Source: Gammaproteobacteria bacterium UBA7449 | GTDB taxonomy: Bacteria > Pseudomonadota > Gammaproteobacteria > Pseudomonadales > Pseudohongiellaceae | DNA: 64,000 bases | NCBI GenBank assembly: GCA_002477465.1 | Contig: DLPV01000005.1 | Location: forward strand, 20,049 to 84,048 | Direction of reading: 5' to 3' | Shown here: positions 26,054 to 36,494 of the stretch, piece by piece | Layout of the letters: each line of letters opens with the position of its first letter | Position numbering within the stretch: position 1 is the first letter of the stretch | Notes under the pieces: generated by a model | The model's database searches: none | Told to the model about the DNA's origin: nothing | The model's input: only the letters and a program-made list of their open reading frames with translations | Program-made: the position numbers and the translations under genes

Positions 26054-27991
26054 ATGCTAGAAATTAAAAACCATCCCGTTTCAGCTGCCGCTGCTTCCCA
26101 TAGCCACCTTAACAAAGAGCAGTATGCTGAAATGTACAAGCGCTCGATTGAAAACCCCGAAAAATTCTGGTCGGAGCAGGCTGAAGAATTTATTCATTGG
26201 CACGCGCCCTGGAAACAGGTGTTTAGCAGTGACTTTCATACCGCCAAGACGAGCTGGTTCAGTGGCGCCAAATTGAATGTGAGCTACAACTGTATTGATC
26301 GGCACCTTGAGAAGCGAGGCGGCCAGACTGCGATCATCTGGGAAGGCGATGAGCCCGATCACGATCTTAAGGTAAGCTATTGCGAATTGCATGAAGCTGT
26401 TTGTCGCTTCGCCAATGCAATGAAGGCCCGTGGCGTTAAGAAAGGAGACCGCGTTTGTATCTACATGCCCATGGTGCCCGAAGCCGCATATGCGATGCTC
26501 GCCTGCGCGCGGATCGGCGCTATCCACTCCGTGGTTTTCGGCGGGTTCTCTCCCGAATCCATCAAAGACCGAATTCAGGACTCCGACTGTCAGACGGTTA
26601 TTACCGCTGACGAGGGCGTGCGCGGCGGCAGGATTATTCCCCTCAAGGCGAATGTGGACAAAGCTCTCACGGAGTGCCCGAATGTCCACACGGTTTTCGT
26701 CATTGAGCGCACCGGTGCTGACGTTCCCCGGCAGGAGGGGCGCGATGTTTGCTATCACGAGGCAACGAACAACGCGAGCCCGGAGTGCGACCCCGAACTC
26801 ATGGACGCGGAAGATCCCTTATTCATTCTTTACACATCAGGCTCCACTGGCAAACCCAAAGGCGTAATGCATACCACCGCCGGGTATTTGCTGGGCGCCG
26901 CCATGACGCATAAGTACGTCTTCGATTATCACGACGGCGATATTTACTGGTGCACCGCCGACGTAGGTTGGGTTACCGGCCACTCTTACATTGTGTATGG
27001 CCCTCTCGCAAATGGCGCGATCACGCTAATGTTTGAGGGTGTGCCAACTTATCCCGATAACTCCCGTTTCTGGCAAGTAGTCGATAAACACAAGGTCAAT
27101 ATTTTCTATACGGCGCCAACCGCTATCCGCGCGTTAATGGGAGCCGGTGATGAACCGGTGACCCGAACTTCGCGAGCATCTCTGCGTATACTCGGGTCGG
27201 TCGGAGAACCTATAAATCCCGAAGCCTGGGAATGGTATTACCACGTAGTAGGAGACGAGCGCTGTCCCATAGTAGATACCTGGTGGCAAACGGAAACAGG
27301 GGCAATCATGATCACGCCAATTCCTGGTGTAACAGAATTAAAACCTGGATCTGCAACCTTGCCATTTTTTGGTGTGAAGCTTGCTTTACTGGATGCCGAT
27401 GGCAAGGAGTTAGAAGGCTCTGCCGAGGGTAACCTGGTTATTTGTCAGAGCTGGCCAAGCCAGATTCGCTCGGTGTACGGCGACCATGAGCGCTGTATTA
27501 ATACCTACTTCGCGGCGTACCCGGGCTACTACCTGACAGGCGATAGTGCCCGCAGAGACGAGGATGGTTTTTACTGGGTAACCGGAAGAGTCGACGATGT
27601 TATCAACGTTTCGGGGCACAGACTCGGTACCGCTGAAATAGAAAGCGCTCTCGTCCTGCATGATGCCGTGGCCGAGGCCGCTGTGGTGGGCTATCCACAC
27701 GATATTAAAGGACAAGGCATCTATGCCTATGTCACGCTAATGGCTGGTACCGAGGCGAGTGAAGAACTGAGTGCAGAGTTGGTTAAATTCGTCGCCAATG
27801 AAATTGGTTCATTTGCCAAACCTGAAATCATCCAGTTCACTCCCAACCTTCCCAAGACCCGTTCCGGTAAAATCATGCGCAGAATTCTGAGAAAGATTGC
27901 CGCTAATGAGCTTGAAACCCTGGGTGACACCACAACCCTGGCAGATCCTGCCGTTGTTGATGATTTAATTCAAAACCGAGCGAATCGCTAG
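26054..27991 (+). CDS. acs: Acetyl-CoA synthetase (AMP-forming)
   Basis: A 645-residue Acs, converting acetate, ATP and CoA to acetyl-CoA. The AMP-binding motif [24 protein letters not shown] and the C-terminal acetylatable lysine K606 in TRSGKIMRR are present. I chose ATG at 26054 (MLEIKNHPV), preceded by a GAGA Shine-Dalgarno sequence, over an in-frame ATG 33 bases upstream; 645 residues is the usual length. In Pseudomonas an acs gene also lies near panBC. The 234 bp upstream hold its promoter; I saw no AANAANAA motif or clear sigma-54 site there. Confidence 0.95.
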   Translation: MLEIKNHPVSAAAASHSHLNKEQYAEMYKRSIENPEKFWSEQAEEFIHWHAPWKQVFSSDFHTAKTSWFSGAKLNVSYNCIDRHLEKRGGQTAIIWEGDEPDHDLKVSYCELHEAVCRFANAMKARGVKKGDRVCIYMPMVPEAAYAMLACARIGAIHSVVFGGFSPESIKDRIQDSDCQTVITADEGVRGGRIIPLKANVDKALTECPNVHTVFVIERTGADVPRQEGRDVCYHEATNNASPECDPELMDAEDPLFILYTSGSTGKPKGVMHTTAGYLLGAAMTHKYVFDYHDGDIYWCTADVGWVTGHSYIVYGPLANGAITLMFEGVPTYPDNSRFWQVVDKHKVNIFYTAPTAIRALMGAGDEPVTRTSRASLRILGSVGEPINPEAWEWYYHVVGDERCPIVDTWWQTETGAIMITPIPGVTELKPGSATLPFFGVKLALLDADGKELEGSAEGNLVICQSWPSQIRSVYGDHERCINTYFAAYPGYYLTGDSARRDEDGFYWVTGRVDDVINVSGHRLGTAEIESALVLHDAVAEAAVVGYPHDIKGQGIYAYVTLMAGTEASEELSAELVKFVANEIGSFAKPEIIQFTPNLPKTRSGKIMRRILRKIAANELETLGDTTTLADPAVVDDLIQNRANR

Positions 27992-27997
27992 CGGGTC

Positions 27998-28462
27998 ATG
28001 TCTGACTATTTAGCTACGGTAAACTGGACCCGAGGGGACGGAGGTTTTCTTGCCAAGCAGCATTCCCGCGCCCATGAATGGCATTTTGATGGTGGCGCGG
28101 TGGTCGCAGCATCGGCTTCGCCACATATTGTGCCAACGCCGTGGTCCTCCCCTGAAAACGTAGACCCAGAAGAAGCATTCGTGGCGTCCCTTGCTTCTTG
28201 CCACATGTTGTTTTTTCTCTCAATCGCGGCGAGCAAAAATTTCGTGGTCCAAAGCTATTCCGATTCAGCCTGCGGCAGAATGGAGAAAAATCTACAAGGC
28301 AAGCTTGCTTTCACAAAGGTATTCCTGAGACCGGCAGTTGAGTTTGCCAAGGGTGCACTCGCAAGCGAAGCCGCAATCATGGAAATCTATCATCTCGCTC
28401 ACGAGAAATGCTTTATTGCCAGCAGCGCCAAAGCCGAAATCTTGATAGAACCCGTAATCTAG
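27998..28462 (+). CDS. OsmC family peroxide-related protein
   Basis: A 154-residue OsmC/Ohr-superfamily protein. The two redox cysteines are visible in SLASCHMLFFLSIA and HEKCFIASS. Such proteins reduce organic hydroperoxides with thiol reductants; this YhfA/OsmC-like subgroup is not precisely characterised. It begins only 6 bp after the acs stop, so both are likely co-transcribed. ATG at 27998. Confidence 0.88.
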   Translation: MSDYLATVNWTRGDGGFLAKQHSRAHEWHFDGGAVVAASASPHIVPTPWSSPENVDPEEAFVASLASCHMLFFLSIAASKNFVVQSYSDSACGRMEKNLQGKLAFTKVFLRPAVEFAKGALASEAAIMEIYHLAHEKCFIASSAKAEILIEPVI

Positions 28463-28623
28463 TTGCAGGCCGAGTGCGTAACTCCTTGCTTCCCCATAGA
28501 AAACGATGGATGTCATTGATTTTTTTAATTTCGTTGAGCTTAGGGGAAGCCCGTGACAAAATTCCGTTCCCCTACTCTCGCAAGACGAGTCTCTTGCTGG
28601 TGACCCAAATTCTTCCAAACACA

Positions 28624-29913
28624 ATGGTCAAATTGTGCGCGAAAGCCTGGCGCTACCTCGCAGGGCTATTCCCGCTAACACTGCAAGGCACAATCACCCT
28701 ACTTTTTACCTCTTGGGCGTTGAGCGCATATGGCTATGGCGCGATGGACCTGGTGGTATTTGCCCTTGCTATCTGCGGTCTGTCGATCCTTGTTTGCTGT
28801 TTGTTTTGCTCTGTGGGGTTCGGCATCTTCATGCAGCGCAAAATCCGTCGGGAAATAGCGAACAGCGACACACCCCTGAACAATATCGAGGTTGAGGCAG
28901 GCTATCCCAATGAGACTGGCTTCAGCCTTCCCGCAGTATCGTTTTTCCCATTAGTACGTTTAGCCTGGAAAATCATCTATCCCGATGAAATTGCTACCCG
29001 TACACGCCTCGATTCAGAGAACCAGCTTCGCGAGGAAATTATCCCCAGCCGGCGCTGCCTCAGCGAACGCGTAGTCCGGGAGTTTTCCGTACGAGATGTG
29101 CTGGGGCTAAGTCAGTTCTCCTGGCGTCTGGAGCAAGCGGTCAGCTGCAAGGCACTCCCTCAGGTCAGCGCAGTTAAACAGCTGCCTATCCTGAGGTCGC
29201 TGACTGCAGAAGACGGAATCCCCCACAACACCGGTGATCCTGAGGGGGACAGAATGGAAATAAGACCCTACGCACCAGGAGATTCTGTCAAGAACATCAT
29301 GTGGAAAGTCTATGCCAGGAACCGGCAGCTTAATGTGCGGTTACCGGAGCGCAGTGTATTCCAGAGCAAGCGCACCCTCGCTTACCTGCTTACCAGCAAG
29401 CACGACGAAGCTGCGGCGGCTGTTGCTAGAGTCGCACTGGAGACTGGCGCTCTCGGAGAGGATTGGGCGTTTGGGGCTGACGGCTTTGAATCCCCCGTCT
29501 CGGATCTATCCAGCGCTCTGCAGGCAATAGCGGGGTCACGCAGCCTGGACGGAGGCCATGACTATGGACTCGACAGGTTTTTGGGACATGCCGGAAATCA
29601 TGGATCTGCCCACTGCATAGTGTTTGCCGCGGCGGAGAAAAACCCCAGCCTTGAGCTTTTAAAGAATACAATCAGCAGCTATTCCGGTCAGTTTTCCCTC
29701 ATAATGGCTACTGATAGCCTGCAAGAGGAACAAAATCCGGCATGGTGGAAGAAATATTTACTGCGCCGAGACAGCAATGCGCAGCCGCTTTCTCACAGTA
29801 CGCGGCATGATTTATTGCATTTATTGACCGAAGTTGGGCAGCAAGTAGAATCCACCTTGGTCGTTGACCGTGAAACTGGCTTTAGTTTTGACCAGTATCT
29901 TCGCAAGGTTTGA
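28624..29913 (+). CDS. DUF58 domain protein
   Basis: A 429-residue protein with two N-terminal membrane helices (about residues 15-65) and a DUF58 domain, signature EIRPYAPGDSVKNIMWKVYARNRQLNVRLPE, followed by a vWA-like region. DUF58 proteins work with MoxR ATPases and transglutaminases in cell-envelope processes that are poorly defined. I chose ATG at 28624 (MVKLCAKAWRYL), which places positive residues before the first helix; the frame is open further upstream into osmC but that part does not look coding. The transglutaminase gene starts 3 bp after its stop. Confidence 0.82.
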   Translation: MVKLCAKAWRYLAGLFPLTLQGTITLLFTSWALSAYGYGAMDLVVFALAICGLSILVCCLFCSVGFGIFMQRKIRREIANSDTPLNNIEVEAGYPNETGFSLPAVSFFPLVRLAWKIIYPDEIATRTRLDSENQLREEIIPSRRCLSERVVREFSVRDVLGLSQFSWRLEQAVSCKALPQVSAVKQLPILRSLTAEDGIPHNTGDPEGDRMEIRPYAPGDSVKNIMWKVYARNRQLNVRLPERSVFQSKRTLAYLLTSKHDEAAAAVARVALETGALGEDWAFGADGFESPVSDLSSALQAIAGSRSLDGGHDYGLDRFLGHAGNHGSAHCIVFAAAEKNPSLELLKNTISSYSGQFSLIMATDSLQEEQNPAWWKKYLLRRDSNAQPLSHSTRHDLLHLLTEVGQQVESTLVVDRETGFSFDQYLRKV

Positions 29914-29916
29914 GAA

Positions 29917-32058
29917 ATGAAGGAAAACACTGCCACAGTTCAAGCACATTATCTGCCTAGCGCATTGCGGGCTCTGATAATCGCCAGCGCGTTCTGGGCG
30001 TTGAGCCTGAGCTTAACGATCCTTAGTGGGTCTGTTGCGGCCATCGCCGGCAGCCTGATTGCCTGTCTGGCAGTCGATCGCTGGGCTAATGCAGAACCTA
30101 TCAAACAAGTCCGAACTTCCACTATCGTTGCAGCCGCTGCCGCATTACTTTTGCTCAATTATGCAGCCGTCGGTCTAGTGACAAGATCAGATATCCTTGC
30201 CAGCATGCTTTCACCCATTGTCGCCTTTGAATTGGGAGAGGCACTAAATTGGTTTGGCCTGTGCCTGGCCGCGACCACTGTGCTGCGCTCACTTGCACAG
30301 CGAACCAGCTTCGGTGGCGTGCTGGAAATACTATTTGTCGCAACTGCTTTCGTAGTGACCTTATCGGCCCATCGCAACGGCATGATTCATCGACCATTTT
30401 TTATTGGCGATTATGCCCTGATCCGGGGTATCGACCCGGCCACTATTCTTATGGCGTTTGGCTGCCTGGCAGTCATTGCCTTGTCGGCCCTGCTAATGGC
30501 AGAAAACAATCAGCGACGCCTGCCCTACCATTTCGCCATTCTCGGCTTGCTCTGCTTTTCACTGGCGGGCTTTGTGCGCTTTTTCGGCCTGCCTACGCCA
30601 GGAATGACTGATGATTTAGGACTAACAGGTCAAGAAATAGCCGGCAATAGTCAGCAGAAAGAGAACCCTTTCAGAGATGGGGAGAACACCGCGGAAGACA
30701 AGGAGGCGCCCGTTGCGGTCGTGGTGTTCCGTGACGACTACGAACCCTTGAACGGATCCTATTACTTCCGCGAGTCTGCCTATTCGCAGTTCAATGGTGT
30801 CATGCTGGACTATACAAGCAGGGGCGACATGGACCGCGACCTGATTGAATCATTCACCAATACAGAACTGACAGCCGAAGTGCTGCCCCAGGCGATGGAC
30901 CAGCGCAAGACTGTAAGAACCACGGTAGGCATGCTGGTCCCGCATCGCAATCCATTTGGGCTGGTAAGCCCTGCTACCTATATCAATGCTGCTAACCCCA
31001 ACAATCTGCGCTTCAAGCGCACCTACGACACCCTGTCATACGCGCCTACCTACGATTTCGAGTACATGCTGGGACGCGAGTTGGGCCGAGACGACTGGTC
31101 AGACGAATTACGCAATAAGTATCTTGAGTTACCGTCAGATCCGCGCTATCGAGAGCTGGCCGAGTCACTCATTGCCAATCTGAGACCAGTATATGCAGAC
31201 GACCCCTTCGCAAAGGCCTGGGCAATAAAGACTTATTTAGACGAAAACGGCATCTATAGCCTCAAGAACGATCATGCCTATGAGACGGATCCAGCCGCCT
31301 CGTTCCTGTTCGGTGATTTAACCGGCTATTGCATGCATTTTTCCTTTGCTGCGACCTATATGTTCAGAAGCATCGGCATTCCCGCCCGGGTTGGGATTGG
31401 GTATTCGGTTCCAGCTTCCAACCGCGCCGGTGGCTCAGCACTGCTGGTTCAGGCTGTCCATGGCCACGCCTGGCCTGAAATCTATTTCAAAGACATTGGC
31501 TGGGTGATTGTAGACCCCGCGCCTCAACAAACCCTGGTGGATATGAGCACAGATCCGCAGAATGAACTGCAGCAGCTGCTAGGTGACATGCTCCGGGATG
31601 ACGCCTCATTCGCCGACTTTATGGAACAACAGCAGTCCGGGCTGATAGATCTCCAGACGCTACTGAATATCGTCTATGGGCTTCTGGTCGCGGCTATGGT
31701 TCTGGGTTATAGCATCCGTTCCTATCGATACTTCGCGCCTAGCGTGTATGGCCCAGAGCAACAATATAGACTGGCCTATCGCGCTGCCCTTGATCAGCTA
31801 GCCGGAGTCGGCGTGATCCGGCACTACGGGGAAAGTCGAGAGCGATTTGCCGCCAGGGCAGCGGCCACATCGCCCACAATAGAACCAGCCACAGCAACCC
31901 ATCTTGCCAGGTCATTGGGCGCTAGCGATGGGGATAGCACTACCACTGATTGGAAGACCATCAGACGCGCAATTGCCAAGGAAATAGGTCAAAACACGCC
32001 GCGCTGGCGACGCGCCCTGGCGTTTTGCAATCCTTATTCCTGGCTGTTTACTCGCTAA
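29917..32058 (+). CDS. Transglutaminase-like membrane protein (DUF3488 type)
   Basis: A 713-residue protein. Residues 15-230 carry about seven membrane helices; the large middle part is periplasmic and includes a transglutaminase-like cysteine protease core with catalytic C472 (TGYCMHFSFAA), H517 (HGHAWPEIYF) and D533 (WVIVDPAP). One more helix lies near residue 585, with a cytosolic tail. The family is known as TgpA in Pseudomonas, where it is associated with the same DUF58 and MoxR genes and affects growth. Here it is the second gene of a four-gene operon. Confidence 0.9.
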   Translation: MKENTATVQAHYLPSALRALIIASAFWALSLSLTILSGSVAAIAGSLIACLAVDRWANAEPIKQVRTSTIVAAAAALLLLNYAAVGLVTRSDILASMLSPIVAFELGEALNWFGLCLAATTVLRSLAQRTSFGGVLEILFVATAFVVTLSAHRNGMIHRPFFIGDYALIRGIDPATILMAFGCLAVIALSALLMAENNQRRLPYHFAILGLLCFSLAGFVRFFGLPTPGMTDDLGLTGQEIAGNSQQKENPFRDGENTAEDKEAPVAVVVFRDDYEPLNGSYYFRESAYSQFNGVMLDYTSRGDMDRDLIESFTNTELTAEVLPQAMDQRKTVRTTVGMLVPHRNPFGLVSPATYINAANPNNLRFKRTYDTLSYAPTYDFEYMLGRELGRDDWSDELRNKYLELPSDPRYRELAESLIANLRPVYADDPFAKAWAIKTYLDENGIYSLKNDHAYETDPAASFLFGDLTGYCMHFSFAATYMFRSIGIPARVGIGYSVPASNRAGGSALLVQAVHGHAWPEIYFKDIGWVIVDPAPQQTLVDMSTDPQNELQQLLGDMLRDDASFADFMEQQQSGLIDLQTLLNIVYGLLVAAMVLGYSIRSYRYFAPSVYGPEQQYRLAYRAALDQLAGVGVIRHYGESRERFAARAAATSPTIEPATATHLARSLGASDGDSTTTDWKTIRRAIAKEIGQNTPRWRRALAFCNPYSWLFTR

Positions 32059-32100
32059 CCAGCACATCTTCGTTTTATCGACCGCCCTCCGGAGTCATCT

Positions 32101-33168
32101 ATGTCCACAGAAATTCTTGCAGATTCAGCAATCGAACCTAAGGCTGAACAGATTTCGCAAGCACCAGAATCCGATCAGGACCTGGCACAGTCCATTGATG
32201 TGTTAAAGCGCCTTAGCAACTCCGTGAAGAGCCGGGTATTGGGTCGAGACGATGTAATTGAGTTAGCCATCATTGCACTCATTGCGGACGGCCATGTCTT
32301 GCTGGAGGACTTTCCGGGATCCGGCAAGACCACCCTGGCCAAGGCCCTGGGCGAGGCAATAGTCAGCGAAGATGACGCAGCAGAGGAAAGTGCAGACAAG
32401 GAAATAGTCCCGTTCCGTCGCATTCAGTTCACCCCTGACCTACTGCCTTCAGATGTCACCGGAGTCCCGGTATTCGATACCAATACCAATGCCTTTCATT
32501 TCCGCCACGGGCCGCTTTTTGCCCACGTGGTTTTGGCCGATGAAATCAATCGCACCTCGCCCAAAGTACAGTCAGCGATGTTGGAGGCAATGGGAGAAAA
32601 GCAGGTAACTGTAGACAATGTCACTTACCGCTTGGACGATCTGTTCTTCGTTATTGCAACCCAGAACCCGCTTGACCTGGTGGGCACCTACCCGTTGCCT
32701 ACGCCGCAACTCGATCGATTCCTGTTTAAGATCACCATGGATCACATTGATCGCGATGCAGAACTTGGGGTTTTGGATACCTATCGTGAAAGAAGAGACA
32801 AGACTCTAGCGCCTGTAACCGTGACCCGCAATGAAGTGCTGGAAGCGCGTCGCAATATCGAGCAAGCGGTCAATATCCATCCTGCCATCAAGGAATGTCT
32901 TGTCGATATCTCACGTAACCTGAGGACTGATGACCGCGTATTACAGGGGAATTCCACTCGCAGCATGGTGTTGATGCTTCCAGCTCTACAAGTAGCTGCG
33001 GCACTGAAAGGCCGCAGTTTTGTGAGCGCAGATGATATTGAGCTATTGTTACCACGTGTATTGGGACATCGTGTTGAAATGGCGCCTGGTGTCACAGAAA
33101 TTGATCGTGTGCTCCGCGATTGCATGCGGCCCCCGATGGAGCAACTTGCGAGAAGCACCCTCGACTGA
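32101..33168 (+). CDS. MoxR family AAA+ ATPase
   Basis: A 355-residue cytosolic MoxR ATPase. Walker A is EDFPGSGKTTLAKAL, Walker B VVLADEINRTSPKVQSAMLEAM, and sensor 1 ATQNPLDLVGTYPLPTPQLDRF; the C-terminal lid is helical. MoxR proteins act as chaperone-like partners of vWA/DUF58 proteins. There is an insertion of acidic residues (EDDAAEESADKE) after Walker A. The stop overlaps the start of the following TPR gene (TGATG). Confidence 0.92.
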   Translation: MSTEILADSAIEPKAEQISQAPESDQDLAQSIDVLKRLSNSVKSRVLGRDDVIELAIIALIADGHVLLEDFPGSGKTTLAKALGEAIVSEDDAAEESADKEIVPFRRIQFTPDLLPSDVTGVPVFDTNTNAFHFRHGPLFAHVVLADEINRTSPKVQSAMLEAMGEKQVTVDNVTYRLDDLFFVIATQNPLDLVGTYPLPTPQLDRFLFKITMDHIDRDAELGVLDTYRERRDKTLAPVTVTRNEVLEARRNIEQAVNIHPAIKECLVDISRNLRTDDRVLQGNSTRSMVLMLPALQVAAALKGRSFVSADDIELLLPRVLGHRVEMAPGVTEIDRVLRDCMRPPMEQLARSTLD

Positions 33169-35216
33169 TGAACCGATTGAGTTTCAGGAATCTAATCAAA
33201 CTGCTGAGCATTACCTTTTTCTGGTTTGCGGCATTACCTGTCGCGGCACAGGATGACAGCGGTCTTGGCGACATTGTGATTCCGAGGCAACAACTACCGC
33301 TGTGCTTCGGTTTCAGTGATGTCAGTGACCCCAGCGCCCTGGCTATCTGTGCTGCCCTCAATCTGCGGGAAAACGTCAAGGCGAGAGAGTTAAGCGAACA
33401 GTGGGTACGCAGCGAACCCGATTCTCCTGCCGCTCAGTTCGCCCTCGCGGAAGTGCTGCTTACAGTTGAAGGAAACATGCCAAGAGCACTGTTTCACCTT
33501 AATCGAGCTGAAGAGCTAACTCCCTATAGCAGTTTGGAGGAAGCCTTCGAATCGGGCAATGTGCAGTGGCACTATCTCACAATCAGCCAGTTGAGCTATG
33601 TCCATCAGCTAATGGGAGACCAGATTCGGTCTCTGGAATACCTGGAGAAAATGGAGTCAATCTATGGTCAGGATGTCGAGTCCTTCCGCGGTTGGCCTCT
33701 GATCAAGCTCAAGCAATATGATGCTGCTCGCGCCAGCGCCTACAAGGTTCTCGAGACTGAGGATAGTGTCAGGGCTCGAGCAAGGGCTTGGAACACCATT
33801 TGCGCTGCAGATCTGGCCAGCCTGGCACCGATTGAATCCAACAACGCATGCGACCGTGCCATCGCCGAGGACGAGAGTGCTGCTAACCAATCTAACAGCA
33901 GTGATACTGTCTATTTGACCAACGCGTCTGAAGTTGCCCTGAGTCTGTTGGAAATCGATCAGGCAGAAGACTATCTGAACCGTGCCACCCGATTTTTGAA
34001 TCCTGACAGCGTCGCCGACCCCTGGATTTATCGCCTTTACCTTACCCTAAATCAGGGCCGCTTCGATGAAGCCCGGAGTTCACTTGACCGCATGCTGCTT
34101 TGGCGCCAACAGCAGGAACCCCTGGTCAGCGCCATGAATCGAGCCGAACACTTCCTGGTGAGCGCCAGCTTTCTGCTCATAGCAGGCTATGCTGAAGATG
34201 CCGCCAAACTCTCACAAACTGCCCTGAATCAACCAGACCGCAATGGCTCATACAGTGCCGATGACGCGCAAAAAGATGCCTATGCCGCGCTGATAAACAT
34301 GCATGCCAATCGGGCGCAGCTGGAGATAGAAAAGGAACAGGGGATAAGTCTGGGCTGGTCAGAACTGCCGTCTCACCAGCTGCGACTGTTTGTTCTAAGA
34401 CTGCAAGCCTGGCGGGCTGAACGCAGAGCAGCATCCTTATTTGCCAGCTTCGACACCTTGCAGAATCGAGTGAGACCCTACGCCCCACTCGACGTTCATA
34501 TTCCGGAGTGGCTTGAGCCAGAATTGGTAGCGATCATAGGCACCGGCATTATGAACCAGATATTAGACCAGGCCTTGGCTAATGGCGCGTTTCAACTCAA
34601 TGACGGCTACTATCATGCCTATAAAACTGAGATACACGCGCAGGAAGGCAATATCGATGAGCTGATCAGATCCGCCACCACCGCACTGGCTAAACTGCCG
34701 GACCGGGAAATTCTGCTGCGGGCCCGGGTGTCCGCCCGCCTCGCCCAGGCACATTGGCAAAGAGGTGAGGCCGAGGAGGCACACGCTCAGTTCATTCAGG
34801 CCATTAGCCAGGACCCAAGCGTTATCCGAAGACTGCAAACCAGCCTGCCCGCGGAACTCCTCACTGACGGCACAGCCCTGGCACAGCGAGTGAGTGATCT
34901 ACTCAGTAAATCCCCGCGCTTTGCTACCTCCGATAACGGCCTGGTGCTGAACATAACCGCAGCGCCAGAACTCTCAATTTGCCTTCGCTCACGCTCGGGC
35001 GAGGCGCTTTCATGCTACACTAGCGCTGCTTCTGAAAGCGAGAGCATGGAATGGAATGCGGCCGAATTGGTCAAAGGCTTTCATACCAATGCATTTGGTC
35101 TGGGATTCGATATCAGTCAAGCGCAGCGAGCCATGTTGCTTGGCTCAAGCGTAATTCTGAGCTCGCAGATAGACCCCAATGCCCAGCGAAATCGCGAGGC
35201 TTTTCTGAGGCCCTGA
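33168..35216 (+). CDS. Periplasmic TPR-like repeat protein
   Basis: A 682-residue protein with a signal peptide (residues 1-28, ending PVAAQ) and long helical repeats. Residues 60-560 contain repeated ARAxAxxVLExxxSxRARAWNT and DQAEDYLNRATRFL-like units typical of degenerate tetratricopeptide repeats; the last 100 residues are beta-rich with two cysteines. I chose ATG at 33168, which gives the signal peptide and overlaps the moxR stop. Probably a scaffold working with the DUF58/transglutaminase/MoxR proteins. No enzyme motif seen. Confidence 0.78.
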   Translation: MNRLSFRNLIKLLSITFFWFAALPVAAQDDSGLGDIVIPRQQLPLCFGFSDVSDPSALAICAALNLRENVKARELSEQWVRSEPDSPAAQFALAEVLLTVEGNMPRALFHLNRAEELTPYSSLEEAFESGNVQWHYLTISQLSYVHQLMGDQIRSLEYLEKMESIYGQDVESFRGWPLIKLKQYDAARASAYKVLETEDSVRARARAWNTICAADLASLAPIESNNACDRAIAEDESAANQSNSSDTVYLTNASEVALSLLEIDQAEDYLNRATRFLNPDSVADPWIYRLYLTLNQGRFDEARSSLDRMLLWRQQQEPLVSAMNRAEHFLVSASFLLIAGYAEDAAKLSQTALNQPDRNGSYSADDAQKDAYAALINMHANRAQLEIEKEQGISLGWSELPSHQLRLFVLRLQAWRAERRAASLFASFDTLQNRVRPYAPLDVHIPEWLEPELVAIIGTGIMNQILDQALANGAFQLNDGYYHAYKTEIHAQEGNIDELIRSATTALAKLPDREILLRARVSARLAQAHWQRGEAEEAHAQFIQAISQDPSVIRRLQTSLPAELLTDGTALAQRVSDLLSKSPRFATSDNGLVLNITAAPELSICLRSRSGEALSCYTSAASESESMEWNAAELVKGFHTNAFGLGFDISQAQRAMLLGSSVILSSQIDPNAQRNREAFLRP

Positions 35217-35297
35217 CTCAACCAATTTGGCCGCCCCCTTGATATACGCGATAGCACAATCCAGGACCCCTGTATTAAACTACAGAATCTGACCAAC

Positions 35298-36494
35298 TTG
35301 TCTGGACTTAACACTCTATCGAGACAGCTAATTGTTCTGTTGGCTGCCACTTCTGCCCTTGGGCCTGCTGCCATGCAGATCCTGTTGCCTGCCTTGCCGG
35401 TAATGCAGGAAACTTTCGCTATAAGTAACGATGTCGCGCAGCTAACGCTGAGTCTTTCCATGTTGGCGATAGCCCTGGGCACACTCTTCTATGGCCCGTT
35501 GTCAGACAAATATGGGCGCAAGCCGGTCATGCTGCTGGGCCTCTGTATAACCTTCCTGGGTTCAATAGCCTGTCTATTCGCGGACACTATCGAGTGGCTG
35601 ATCCTGGGCCGCTTCGTTCAAGCCTTTGGGGGAGCGGTAGGCATGGTGTTGGCCCGCGCTATAGTGAGGGACATCTATGAAGCCGAGGATGCTGCCAGGG
35701 TAATCGCAACCCTGGTAATGGTGATGGTCGTCATTCCGATGCTTTCTCCGGCTCTGGGAGGCGAACTCATGGCGCGCTTTGGTTGGTACTCGGTGTTTAC
35801 TGTGATTGCCTGTTTCAGCACCATCCTGTTTGCAGTGTTGCTGTTTGAACTACCCGAAACCCTAAAAGAATCAGCGCCGTTTGAAGGCGTAGGCGCGATG
35901 CTTTCTACCTTCGCTCTGCTACTCAAATCTCCTGCCTTTAGAAGTTATGCACTTTGCGTGAGCTTCGTATCTGTGGTGTTTTTTAGCTTTATCTCTGCGG
36001 CACCAGAGATTATGGTCAGCGTTTTGCACCGACCGCCTACAGAATATGGCTATTATTTCGTCATGATTCCCCTGGGTTTTATGGGAGGTAATTACGCGAC
36101 CCGAATCCTGGGGAAGCGGCTAAACATCAATGAAATGATCAGCTATGGAGGCAGCATCGCTATATTCGGTATTGTCATTGCGATCGCGCTGCAGCTGGCA
36201 GGCCTTACTCACCCCATCACCTTATTTGCCCCGATAGCCCTTGCCGTATTTGGCAACGGCATAACGTTACCAAATGCGCAGGCGGCCGCTATCAACGAAT
36301 TTCCCCAGTTTGCAGGCAGCGCCTCCGGCTTAACCGGGTTTTTGCAGATGGCTCTGTCAGCGATAGCTGCGCAAACTGTGGCTCTTATCTTCAACGGCAC
36401 AGTATTCCCGCTGCTGCTGATGATGTTGACTGCCTCAGCCTTATCACTGGGGCTTTTTCATATCGGCATGAGCGCAAAGTCTCAAACTGCTTAA
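35298..36494 (+). CDS. Bcr/CflA family multidrug efflux MFS transporter
   Basis: A 398-residue 12-helix major facilitator of the Bcr/CflA subfamily. Markers are DIYLPALP-like LLPALPVMQETF in helix 1, the motif A GPLSDKYGRKPVML after helix 2 and VLARAIVRDIYEAEDAARVIA after helix 4. Exports drugs such as bicyclomycin in relatives; substrate unknown here. The start seems to be TTG at 35298; no ATG lies before the first helix. Its 3' end overlaps the end of selA by four bases in convergent orientation. Confidence 0.87.
   Translation: MSGLNTLSRQLIVLLAATSALGPAAMQILLPALPVMQETFAISNDVAQLTLSLSMLAIALGTLFYGPLSDKYGRKPVMLLGLCITFLGSIACLFADTIEWLILGRFVQAFGGAVGMVLARAIVRDIYEAEDAARVIATLVMVMVVIPMLSPALGGELMARFGWYSVFTVIACFSTILFAVLLFELPETLKESAPFEGVGAMLSTFALLLKSPAFRSYALCVSFVSVVFFSFISAAPEIMVSVLHRPPTEYGYYFVMIPLGFMGGNYATRILGKRLNINEMISYGGSIAIFGIVIAIALQLAGLTHPITLFAPIALAVFGNGITLPNAQAAAINEFPQFAGSASGLTGFLQMALSAIAAQTVALIFNGTVFPLLLMMLTASALSLGLFHIGMSAKSQTA

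Noticed and set aside
26081..26758. 225-codon minus-strand frame inside acs
   Set aside because: Antisense shadow of a gene with full-length family conservation.
28408..28623. N-terminal extension of the DUF58 gene into osmC
   Set aside because: The first 72 codons read like random Arg/Leu-rich sequence and would bury the first membrane helix far from the N-terminus.
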